The notes beneath the pieces were generated by a model. The model was not told the origin of the DNA. It saw nothing but the letters and a program-made list of their open reading frames with translations, and ran no database searches. Below, in pieces: positions 17,242 through 25,459 of a stretch of DNA of 33,375 bases. The DNA comes from Nitrosomonas sp. GTDB taxonomy: Bacteria > Pseudomonadota > Gammaproteobacteria > Burkholderiales > Nitrosomonadaceae. Location: positions 1 through 33,375 of the forward strand of contig NZ_JAIEMO010000047.1 in assembly GCF_019752095.1 (NCBI RefSeq). Direction: 5' to 3'. Position numbers and translations under genes: made by a program. Position 1 is the stretch's first letter. Each line of letters opens with the position of its first letter.

Positions 17242-19236
17242 TTAGTGTGGCAAGAATGTTGCGAAATGAACGATCCCCATACCGCAATAATGATCGTCGG
17301 TTGCAATATTCATGATTTGAGCGCGTTCAAACTCTGAGGTACCTTCCCAAAAGTCGCGGAAAATATCGACAACCAAGTACGGATCGATGCGTAATTTCCC
17401 AAGACCAGAATCTTTCATGGATCTATAGTCTCGGGCAAACGCCAGTGCGCCTGTGCGCAGTTCAGAGCGCAATGGTATTGAAGCTTTTTCAGCTTCGCTC
17501 AATGGATTGTATACGCCAACAACAGTTCGATCGTCTTGATAGCGGTAGTGACTGATTTGTGGATCATCCGACCCCATGAACATTTCCAGAGGAACGTTAT
17601 AACGCAGTAAAGGTGATTGGTCTGGTGATGCCAAATCTTCACCAAAACAGCCTGCGATGCGCACGCCATGGCGCGCGCGAACTTCTGCTGCGGCTTCCCG
17701 AGTCACCATGTAGTAGCCTTGAATTTTCCGTTCTAAAAGGTCGCATAATCGGCCCTGAATAGTTCCTGCATAGCCTACATCGACCAATGCTGTTGACCCT
17801 TCCACTAACTTGATTTGTTGTAAGTAGGATAGCATGGGTTCGCGCTCCCTAGCCGCACGGCGATGGATTTCGACTGACAAAGTATCTAGCACCGCGAGTA
17901 GAGCGCTATCAATCTGCCCTGCTTGAATCTCTACCTGACGTTTGCGTGACCAAATGCCGCGCCGTTCCAGAGTTGTTAGTGTTGTATTATCTAAGGTTAG
18001 GCCAAAACGGCGTAGTAGGAATTCGGCTAGTGAGTTAGCCTGATAATCCGTGCGGGCAATGGCTAGAATATCATCGTGTGATCGAATCATTGCGACCGAA
18101 ATCGCGCGGCGTGATAGCACGAGATAATTAGACTGTGGCGCGTCATATCCTGCAGTTAATATTTCATGGATATCCTTCATTAACTGCCCTTCGCGGGCAA
18201 GGAAATATAAGCGATCAATGTTATCGGCATCAGCCTGCTCAATTAGCCATTCGCTAAAGGTAGCTAACAATGGACCCACGATCGCATAACCAATGCCGTA
18301 TCGTCCGCATTGGGTCAGTGATGCGCGATCCAGTAAGAGTTGCCTAGGTTGAACTTGAAAGAAAGTACGGACAATATTGCCCAGCACCAATTCATCAGCA
18401 GACGAGCCAGATAATTTTACTTTTTCTATCCAGGGATTGAGGCGCGGGAAATTTTCTGCTAGTGTTAATGGACTTTCCAGAGCGGTGGTATGAAAGCCCA
18501 GCTGTTCTGGAATCAGTTGATCCGAAATGGGGTGATCCCCGATCATAACAGCTTGTTCCGGCATTATTTGTTCTTCTTTAATAATGTAGCGGAAGAGTTC
18601 TCCAGTGGATTTGCGCACCCCCACTTCGGACGAAATGTATAGAGCATCGTATTCAAAGATATTGCACTTTTTTAGCATTTCTCTGATTATACTCGAGGAC
18701 AGAAACATATCACTGGCCAACGCCACTTTTTTGCCAGCTTGTTTTGCCATTTTCAGCACTTCAATCATGCCCAGCAATGGTTGTGCTAGAACTAATTCTA
18801 CCGATTCTTCAATTGATTGCAGTTGCTGTGCGTCGCCTTCGGTGGTGCCAAAAAGACGAACATATTCAGTGCATATATTGGCTAAACTGACATCGGTATT
18901 CTCCGCTTCACGAAGTGATATTTCCGCTGCCCGTCGTCGTTCCGGGTAATGCTTACAATTGAGGCGCTTTGCAATCCAATGTTTGGTGTTTTCCGGATCA
19001 AGAAGCGGGCGTGTAATGAGCGTGTCAAAGATGTCGAAAATTACCAATCTAATGCTCGGATGCTCAATCTTGGTCAATAGTGCATGATGGTCAAATAGTG
19101 CGTGATGAGGATGCGAGTGACCAATCGAGCGACGCATTCGATTAAGAATCTCATTGATAGAGCGTTTTACTGTCGCTCTTGCTCCGTAGGTTTTCTGGTA
19201 TCTCAATACCTTGCGGAGAAATTGGTGACTTGTCAT
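17242..19236 (-). CDS. HAD-superfamily protein with conserved C-terminal domain (COG5610-like)
   Basis: 664-residue protein paralogous to the last 600 residues of the convergent fusion protein. Seen: basic N-terminus, HAD motif I FDIFDTLITRP (67-77), motif II LASDM, motif III region GVRKSTGELF and motif IV MIGDHPISD. Then comes a C-terminal domain of about 340 residues with YFLAREGQ, YLVLSRRA, VDVGYAGTIQG and a terminal DDHYCGMG. Position +2 after the nucleophile Asp is Phe rather than the acid-base Asp of HAD phosphatases. Found with surface polysaccharide genes; precise substrate unknown. Last gene of the minus-strand glycan operon, about 160 bp after the PIG-L gene, and it ends only 131 bp from the fusion gene's stop. 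Confidence 0.82.
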   Translation of the reverse strand: MTSHQFLRKVLRYQKTYGARATVKRSINEILNRMRRSIGHSHPHHALFDHHALLTKIEHPSIRLVIFDIFDTLITRPLLDPENTKHWIAKRLNCKHYPERRRAAEISLREAENTDVSLANICTEYVRLFGTTEGDAQQLQSIEESVELVLAQPLLGMIEVLKMAKQAGKKVALASDMFLSSSIIREMLKKCNIFEYDALYISSEVGVRKSTGELFRYIIKEEQIMPEQAVMIGDHPISDQLIPEQLGFHTTALESPLTLAENFPRLNPWIEKVKLSGSSADELVLGNIVRTFFQVQPRQLLLDRASLTQCGRYGIGYAIVGPLLATFSEWLIEQADADNIDRLYFLAREGQLMKDIHEILTAGYDAPQSNYLVLSRRAISVAMIRSHDDILAIARTDYQANSLAEFLLRRFGLTLDNTTLTTLERRGIWSRKRQVEIQAGQIDSALLAVLDTLSVEIHRRAAREREPMLSYLQQIKLVEGSTALVDVGYAGTIQGRLCDLLERKIQGYYMVTREAAAEVRARHGVRIAGCFGEDLASPDQSPLLRYNVPLEMFMGSDDPQISHYRYQDDRTVVGVYNPLSEAEKASIPLRSELRTGALAFARDYRSMKDSGLGKLRIDPYLVVDIFRDFWEGTSEFERAQIMNIATDDHYCGMGIVHFATFLPH

Positions 19237-19397
19237 GTATGAGTAATGAATTAAGCATTATTTTCAACGTAGCACGATATTACACAGCTTTATTGAAATT
19301 TTTTGAGCCCTAGTAACAAAATAAATGACAGTATGGGCAATTTTTGTTACCGCATTAAGTCACCAAGATTACTTATTTGCAAAGAGAGTTCTGAAAA

Positions 19398-20177
19398 TTA
19401 TTTTCTTAAAAGACCTTCGAGATAGATTCTCAATTTTAACATTCTATGCTGCAAGCTTCCAAGAAAACCGCTCTTTTCGGCTTCTACAAAAGCTTCTGCG
19501 TAATTTTCACCTACTTGTTTAGGAAGGAAAAGACTGCGATAACTGGCAAGACCGATGATGGCAGAAAGGTAATTACAATGTGAAAGTGGTAGCGCATAGC
19601 AGGATATGGCATGTTTTTTGAGATTGATAACACTGGTGATGTCCACCACTCGAGTGGCGGGAAGCGGAGTCCAAATTTCGTAAATAAACGCGCGCGACGG
19701 TGTTTTCCAGCGTTGCCAGCAATTCAAAACAGCGTGGCCTATGGCGACATGGTCACGATGATAGTCAAGCACCGAAGGTAGGAACAGCCAATCCGGGTTA
19801 AATTTATTTAATAGAGTGTCAATTTTGGTTTCGAAGTTAGAGGAATTGCGGAAACCACCGTCGGGTTCGTCGAGGAATTCCATGTCATTGATGCCTAATA
19901 CCGCCAAAGACTCCGCTGCTTCCTTGCGTCGAATAATAGGTGCGTCTGTCTCAAGGCTGCCGGCACCGGCACCATCGGTGACAAAAATAACTTTGATAGC
20001 GCATTCTCTTTGTCTCAGTAGAGCCAGCGTTCCGCCGCAACCCAGTACTTCGTCATCTGGATGAGGAGCGAAAACGAGTACTTTCCCACCGTGGATGGGA
20101 ACAAGCGGTGTCGGCAATGGACAGAGTTCCAATTGCGCTATTTTAGCTTGTTGTAGCTTGGCGATAAATTGCTTCAT
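19398..20177 (-). CDS. PIG-L/LmbE-family N-acetylglucosaminyl deacetylase
   Basis: Zinc-dependent deacetylase fold that removes N-acetyl groups from GlcNAc-type substrates. Seen: VFAPHPDDEVLGCGG, with the complete AHPDDE-type metal motif, and YHRDHVAIGHAVL, supplying the last zinc histidine. The substrate is unknown but probably an N-acetylated sugar of the glycan made here. The frame extends to 20240, but ATG 20175-20177 (MKQFIAKLQQ) is favoured, giving 259 residues and a 35-bp overlap with the end of the GT4 gene. Unlike the PIG-L module of the large fusion, its zinc ligands are intact. Confidence 0.87.
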   Translation of the reverse strand: MKQFIAKLQQAKIAQLELCPLPTPLVPIHGGKVLVFAPHPDDEVLGCGGTLALLRQRECAIKVIFVTDGAGAGSLETDAPIIRRKEAAESLAVLGINDMEFLDEPDGGFRNSSNFETKIDTLLNKFNPDWLFLPSVLDYHRDHVAIGHAVLNCWQRWKTPSRAFIYEIWTPLPATRVVDITSVINLKKHAISCYALPLSHCNYLSAIIGLASYRSLFLPKQVGENYAEAFVEAEKSGFLGSLQHRMLKLRIYLEGLLRK

Positions 20178-21324
20178 ACCTATCCGTAATTTTAATGACA
20201 TCCGGCCATGAGTTAGCGCGTGCCAGACCTCGCTGTGCAATTGTTTCGCGCAGTGTTCGGTTATTCAACATGCGTTGCATAGCTTCCGCTAAAGCGTCGG
20301 TGTTCGGTTCCGACAAAAGTGCACCGTCTTTTACGACTTCAGGGACGCCGCCTACAGAGGTGCACACTGCCGCTGTACCTGCTGCGAGTGATTCAAGATT
20401 TGCCAATCCGAAGGATTCAGAAGCTGAGGCGCTGACATACAAGTCAGCAGCACACAGGTATAAGCTGACATCTTCTGTAACGGTGAAAAGAATTTTACGT
20501 GGAAGCTTGTGTTGCTGTGCCAGTTTTTGCAGAGTATCGTGGTTTCCTTCACCTAGGATGACTAGTTGGAGTTCTTTCTCTAGTTCAAGTTTGGCACACG
20601 CTTCGATCAGTAATGGATATTGCTTGACTGGGGCGATGCGGCCAATACTTAATATATAAATTGCTGACTCGTTCCAACCAAGACGATTTCTTGCATCCTT
20701 GCGGCTGTAGTAGTTAACTACCGGACGTGCGTGAACTAGGTGATGCCAGTTAGCAGGTAGCGGATGAATCGCTAAATCCTGTGCGATCTGGATGATGCCG
20801 CTTCGAGTGGGAGCGATTACCCAAGAAGCTGCACGCAGTGTATCGGCTTCCCAGCGACGCATGATGCGCATTACGCGATGACCAAGATGTACACCATCTT
20901 CGTGGATGGCTTGGGTATAACAACCGAAACCATGTTCAGTGATTCCCCAGGTTGGATTGTATCCCAGATAGAATCGTAAGAAAAAACGCAAGCCCATAGC
21001 GATATAGGGATCGTGGCAGTGTATGTGGGTATATTTCTGCATGGTTGCCAGTTTTGCGGCAAGGCGTCCCATATTAATGCGTTCCAACAGAACCTGAAAC
21101 AGTGCAGGGAAATGAGTATGGGTGTTTTTGGTTCCTGGTGATGAGCTAAATAAACGTTGGAAGCGATGTTGCCAGAGTATAGCGCGTTGTCCTAAATCGG
21201 CTTGGCAAAGATAGTCCACATCGACTCCACGGCGCCGAAATTCTTCAACAATCGGTGCCAAACTGCGTCCGAGACCATAACGCTGATCTGATCGGGTTTC
21301 GCGTGTAACCATTAGAATCTTCAT
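20143..21324 (-). CDS. GT4-family glycosyltransferase
   Basis: About 393 residues, two Rossmann-like halves (GT-B fold), retaining nucleotide-sugar transferase. Seen: N-terminal MKILMVTRETRSDQRYGLGR, the acceptor-side loop EHGFGCY, then the donor half with ILSIGRIAPVKQYPLLIEA and the E-x7-E style motif SESFGLANLE, followed by GTAAVCTSVGGVPEVV. ATG 21322-21324 is preferred over the TTG at 21333. It lies downstream of the methyltransferase-GNAT gene by 112 bp and overlaps the PIG-L gene, so sugar transfer and deacetylation are probably linked steps. Donor and acceptor cannot be inferred. Confidence 0.9.
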   Translation of the reverse strand: MKILMVTRETRSDQRYGLGRSLAPIVEEFRRRGVDVDYLCQADLGQRAILWQHRFQRLFSSSPGTKNTHTHFPALFQVLLERINMGRLAAKLATMQKYTHIHCHDPYIAMGLRFFLRFYLGYNPTWGITEHGFGCYTQAIHEDGVHLGHRVMRIMRRWEADTLRAASWVIAPTRSGIIQIAQDLAIHPLPANWHHLVHARPVVNYYSRKDARNRLGWNESAIYILSIGRIAPVKQYPLLIEACAKLELEKELQLVILGEGNHDTLQKLAQQHKLPRKILFTVTEDVSLYLCAADLYVSASASESFGLANLESLAAGTAAVCTSVGGVPEVVKDGALLSEPNTDALAEAMQRMLNNRTLRETIAQRGLARANSWPDVIKITDRYEAIYRQATTS

Positions 21325-21436
21325 GACAATCAATCTTTCGCCTACGTGGAGATTGCACTCATTGTCGTGAGCTCATTTATCGAAATGTATAATTACGCAT
21401 CATTTAACTGCCGGATTTAACCAAATACAGATTCAT

Positions 21437-23263
21437 TTAGCGAAAATCCGTATCACCGGACATTAGCCACCAATGGTTACGTAAAGATTCAATCGGTGGA
21501 GCGGTGTCCCAAGTGCTGGCGGGAATGCGAATATCTAGCATTTTTTGGGTGCCGCCGGTGATCGTGAAATAGGCAGCAAAGTTTTCTGTAATACGGCAAA
21601 ACAATCGCTGATGGCCATTAATCCCTGCCAACCGGCGAGCGTGCAGAACGAGAAGGGGAATCTCGGCTAATGGTGCTACGATGTCGACGATTTCGCAACC
21701 ATGATCATCATAGCGCAGTATCAGTACACCTCGAGTTTGGTCGCCGCCGCGGTTTTTTATCAACACGACTTGGTAGTGCTGGCTAGGATGATTAATATAG
21801 CGATGTTGTACATAAGACCAGTCGCGAACACCCACTAATGCAGTTTGCAAATCCTTGGCCATTTGGCGCCAGCAATTATTAACGATTAGCCTGATTTGCG
21901 CGTCATTATCTAATGAGGTGATAGGAAATAATCGAGTGCGCCAGTGGGGGAATTTCGATAACGGAGTCCAGGAAATTTCGACCATTTTTCCAACTTGTCC
22001 GTATAATCCGTGTCGCTCCGCAATCTTCATGTGTCGCTCGTTCGGGAATCCAAAGCCGATTAGATAAGGTTTGCCATATCCAATGTAATGTTCCAGAAAA
22101 GTTGCTGTCATCAGGAAAAAAGGTCCTTTTCTGGTGAGTATTCCTCGTTCATTGTTATCAACCATGACATCCGCGATTTGTACAGCTGTTTGTGGTTGCC
22201 CAAAGAATAGAATCTGCCGGGCAATACCGCCATAGTGGGCAATCAGCTTGTCTTTCCGCCATACACCCAGCTTATGATTTGAATTTGAACCATACTTCCA
22301 TTGCCAGATAGCGGGTGTCATGGTGTGATGAAATGTTTTTTTAAACAAGTCAAACATTTCATGTTGCTGATTTTCTTTTAGTAGTTGCAGTCGCCATTGA
22401 GGTGTTGTTTTTTTCCTGAAACGTAGCAAAGCATATCCATTTTGTCCATTGGTGTATTTTTCCCGATTGATTCGGTTAGATTGCTCGAGCTGTGTCAGTT
22501 GTTCAGGGTTAAGGAAAAGATCCTTGATCAGTCTCTGCCGATATGTTGAGATGGCTTGTAACAGATAGTCAAGTGTTGGTGCCGCTAAGGCGGATAAATC
22601 CAAATTTTCAATCAACTCAAACCCAGATCGCTCAGTCAGCGCGATCATGTTTGCGAGTGAATGGAGATTTTCCGATTTTTTTGCATCGCGCTTCAGTATG
22701 AATTCGCCCATGATGATCAAATGCCCTGATGGCGACAACAGATCCAGTGCTTTATTAAAAATTACAAGCTGATCAATGTATTGCGCGGATTCCTTAAATA
22801 AAACAATATCGAAGCTGTCTGATCTGGCATTAAAAGCTTCCAGTGATGGATAACTGGCAGAAACTTTAGGTTCCAAATTCTTGTTGATGTGTTTGATTGG
22901 TTGCGTATCGAGAGCGATGCCACAGATGTCGTAACCGAGCTGGCTGAGCATAGATAGGGTAGTTCCTGAACCAATCCCTACTTCCAGAATACGGCAAGGA
23001 GGTGGCGGTAACTTTGATAGTAGCAGCTCATGGGTTGATTGCTGCGCTGTTCGCATGCTAGTTTTGTCATTTTGAAACAAGCCGAAATGCAAATCAGAAG
23101 CCATGCCCTCATGTAGGTGTAACGCATGAGCGTATATATTGAATGGAAACGCCAGAGACTCAAAAGGAGAGGGCGCAATGGTTGTCATTGAAGTGGCAAC
23201 ATGAGTGGCTTGACGATAATGTTGAGTGCTTTGTATTGAGCTGTGATTGATAGATTTAGTCAT
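21437..23263 (-). CDS. SAM methyltransferase fused to GNAT-type acyltransferase
   Basis: 608-residue two-domain protein. The N-terminal half (about 85-250) has the class I methyltransferase motif RILEVGIGSGTTLSML (91-106), an acidic motif II near GIALDTQ, and DSFDIVLFKESAQYI. The C-terminal half (about 290-600) resembles GNAT acyltransferases of polysaccharide loci: MFDLFKKTFHHTMTPAIWQW, then an IADVMVDNNERGILTRKGP core and GFGFPNERHMKIAERHGLY. A likely role is methylation and acylation of sugars in the exported glycan; chain-end methylation can stop O-antigen elongation in Wzm/Wzt systems. Start ATG 23261-23263 overlaps the end of wzt by 8 bp. Confidence 0.82.
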   Translation of the reverse strand: MTKSINHSSIQSTQHYRQATHVATSMTTIAPSPFESLAFPFNIYAHALHLHEGMASDLHFGLFQNDKTSMRTAQQSTHELLLSKLPPPPCRILEVGIGSGTTLSMLSQLGYDICGIALDTQPIKHINKNLEPKVSASYPSLEAFNARSDSFDIVLFKESAQYIDQLVIFNKALDLLSPSGHLIIMGEFILKRDAKKSENLHSLANMIALTERSGFELIENLDLSALAAPTLDYLLQAISTYRQRLIKDLFLNPEQLTQLEQSNRINREKYTNGQNGYALLRFRKKTTPQWRLQLLKENQQHEMFDLFKKTFHHTMTPAIWQWKYGSNSNHKLGVWRKDKLIAHYGGIARQILFFGQPQTAVQIADVMVDNNERGILTRKGPFFLMTATFLEHYIGYGKPYLIGFGFPNERHMKIAERHGLYGQVGKMVEISWTPLSKFPHWRTRLFPITSLDNDAQIRLIVNNCWRQMAKDLQTALVGVRDWSYVQHRYINHPSQHYQVVLIKNRGGDQTRGVLILRYDDHGCEIVDIVAPLAEIPLLVLHARRLAGINGHQRLFCRITENFAAYFTITGGTQKMLDIRIPASTWDTAPPIESLRNHWWLMSGDTDFR

Positions 23264-24536
23264 TCTGAATGATAGTAGTATTTTCCCATTGGTGAGGAAT
23301 TGAGAAATATCCTTGCAAGCGTCCTACCTGTTTTACTTGTATGGTTGCAATAGCTTCTGCTGAATCATACAGATGTAAGCCACGTTCACACAATAAATAG
23401 ATATTTACCAGATATTCTCCTTTGAGGAGTGGCAATCGTTTCAATCTGAGACAAATTTGCCCTGATCCATCGGGTGATCGTTGAATCACGAATTGATCTT
23501 CCCATGTGGCTGTACTGGTGATGATTCGGCCATCTTTGGTATTCAGGGTCATTGCGATATTCGGGCACGGGAGTGAGGGATCCGAAACAAAGCTTATGTT
23601 TATCAGGACATTGGACTGGCCACTGGTGATATCAGTTTGCGGCGTGCAGGCATCATTCGCTATTAATTGCACTTTCTCCAGATGCGCATTGCCGGATGGG
23701 TGCTTCTTGTCCTGTGCCGGGGCATTCTTACTAGTAAAATGTGTTTCTACTGTTGCTGTTGAGTCAATTGTGCCTAAATCCAGAAATGCCTGATAGGCAG
23801 ACACTACTTGGGCGGACTCTCCATCTGAGACCATCTTGCCCTGGTTGAGCCAGATTGCACGAGCGCATAAAGATTCAACCTGAAACAGCGAATGTGAGCA
23901 AAACAAGATTGTTTTTCCCGCATCACGCATTTGCATGATGCGGGTGAATGATTTGCGGGCAAATGCGCCATCCCCTACCGATAAAGCTTCATCAATAATA
24001 AGGATATCCGGGTCGACATTAATGGCAACAGAGAACGCCAGGCGCACATACATACCGCTGGAATATGTTTTTACTGGTTGATCAATAAAATCACGAACAC
24101 CTGAGAAATCGATGATTTGTTCAATGCGTTCAGCAATTTCTGCTTGACTTAACCCCATGATCGCTGCGCTCATTAAGACATTCTCGCGTCCGGTAAACTC
24201 TGGGTTGAAACCGGCGCCGAGTTCTAATAAAGCAGCGATACGGCCATTCACCTGCACTTCACCGCGTGTAGGTGTTGAGGTGCCACAAACCAATTGCAGC
24301 AGTGTTGATTTTCCAGAACCGTTTTGACCTACGATACCCACGACTTCCCCAGGCATTATCGTTAAATCGATATCGTTTAATGCCCACAGTTCGCGATAAT
24401 ATTGACGTGAACCCCACCATCTGTGCGGCCATAAAAATTGCTTTAAACGATCTTTGGGATGTTGATACAACTGATAACATTTAGACAGTTTCGCAACGTT
24501 AATGGCTGGTTCTTGGCCCGAAACATTAAAGGACAT
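23256..24536 (-). CDS. wzt: Polysaccharide ABC exporter ATPase Wzt with carbohydrate-binding tail
   Basis: 426-residue ATPase of the O-antigen export family. Seen: Walker A GQNGSGKST (70-78), the sequence LELGAGFNPEFTGREN typical of polysaccharide ABC ATPases, signature YSSGM (158-162), Walker B ILIIDEAL (178-185) and H-loop SHS (214-216). A C-terminal beta domain (about 280-412) resembles Wzt-C, which recognises the modified non-reducing end of the glycan. ATG 24534-24536 is chosen because AGAGGA sits 7 bases upstream; it overlaps the permease remnant by 11 bp. The ATPase looks intact although its permease partner does not. Confidence 0.92.
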   Translation of the reverse strand: MSFNVSGQEPAINVAKLSKCYQLYQHPKDRLKQFLWPHRWWGSRQYYRELWALNDIDLTIMPGEVVGIVGQNGSGKSTLLQLVCGTSTPTRGEVQVNGRIAALLELGAGFNPEFTGRENVLMSAAIMGLSQAEIAERIEQIIDFSGVRDFIDQPVKTYSSGMYVRLAFSVAINVDPDILIIDEALSVGDGAFARKSFTRIMQMRDAGKTILFCSHSLFQVESLCARAIWLNQGKMVSDGESAQVVSAYQAFLDLGTIDSTATVETHFTSKNAPAQDKKHPSGNAHLEKVQLIANDACTPQTDITSGQSNVLINISFVSDPSLPCPNIAMTLNTKDGRIITSTATWEDQFVIQRSPDGSGQICLRLKRLPLLKGEYLVNIYLLCERGLHLYDSAEAIATIQVKQVGRLQGYFSIPHQWENTTIIQND

Positions 24537-24945
24537 CTGCAAATCCTCTGCGCATTTTATTAAACCAGCTCAGGTCGGTCCAATCGACCAGGATTGCCCG
24601 GGAAAAAATAGCTTTCTTGACATGGTTTACGCTTGAAAGTATCAATTCGGATGCACGGGAAAGACATTCAGAGAATAAATTAAACAGAATTAATCCAATA
24701 AATATTAACAAGGAAAAAGCAAATTTATCATGGTCTTGGGGGTTCAATCGTACTGTAAGCACGACGCTGAGAGCAAGTGTGTATATCGACAAGTTTAGGA
24801 TAGGGTTGATAAAGATCTTTAATAATCCCAGGAATGAGTCTTGATATCGACGAATCATTTCGCATCTAATCATTTGCAGTGTGAGCGGAGCGTGCGACCA
24901 TAAGCTGCGGAAGTTATTTGGGAATATGATATTGAGCAGGTACAA
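24526..24945 (-). pseudogene. wzm: Wzm-like ABC-2 permease with internal deletion
   Basis: The 139-residue frame starts like an intact Wzm: LWSHAPLTLQMIRCEMIRRY, DSFLGLLKIFINPILNLSIY, then LLIFIGLILFNLFSECLSRA and NHVKKAIF. After about residue 113 it runs directly into WFNKMRRGFADVL, which matches the extreme C-terminus of Wzm proteins (usually W-F-x-K-x-K-R-G-F-A-D-V-L). Family members are about 260 residues, so roughly 120 residues covering the last four membrane helices are missing without loss of frame. I call it a deleted gene, probably non-functional; a minimal two-helix permease is less likely. It retains translational coupling to wzt. Confidence 0.8.
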
Positions 24946-25459
24946 GAAGCAAAACTTGGAATGTTGAATAGTGTATTATCGCAGATAAATACGTGAAAAT
25001 TAATGAGTAGGAAAAGATTGGTTCACTTTTCATCTATGGAGATACAGCGTTCTTGGTATCTCATCCGATTGCTTAAATTTTTGATTGTATCTGGCAGTCC
25101 ATACATTGCTTAGGCGACAGCTATCTGTGTTAAATCTGGTATCGTTGCAATAAACACACTCCTGCGCAGATGAATTGAGGGAATAAACGTACTCTTATCC
25201 TGCTTATCAGAATAATAGTGCAAATCAATGGCGTTATAATGTTGCAATTAAGCAACACGCCCCATGAAAACTTCGGTTACAAACTTGCAAAGAGGTTTTG
25301 TTTTGGGCAGAATGGACTTTAACTTGGCTTTTGTGGTATTTTCTGCTAGGAAAATGTGAGTTGCGCAGAAGTTACACATAGAGACAAAGTGAAAAGTGAA
25401 AAACTTGCAAGTAATTTACTTTAGTATTTATTTTTAATTTTTATAACAAGGGAGCTCCC
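24946..25459. promoter_or_regulatory. Long leader/promoter region of the S-layer-like gene
   Basis: 514 AT-rich bases with no convincing gene, separating the divergent permease remnant and S-layer-like gene. A palindrome TGTTGC-N6-GCAACA lies at 25240-25257, directly after TATAAT (25235-25240), and could be an operator or start of a structured leader; I see no good -35 at proper spacing. A strong ribosome binding site AAGGGAG lies just upstream of ATG 25460. Confidence 0.4.

Noticed and set aside
17110..17337. 75-codon plus-strand frame directly after the fusion gene stop
   Set aside because: It overlaps the 3' end of the convergent HAD gene, has no recognisable motif, and that HAD gene's C-terminus aligns with its paralogue through this region.
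19325..19522. 65-codon plus-strand frame in the gap between HAD and PIG-L genes
   Set aside because: Runs into the end of the PIG-L gene on the opposite strand and shows no family pattern.
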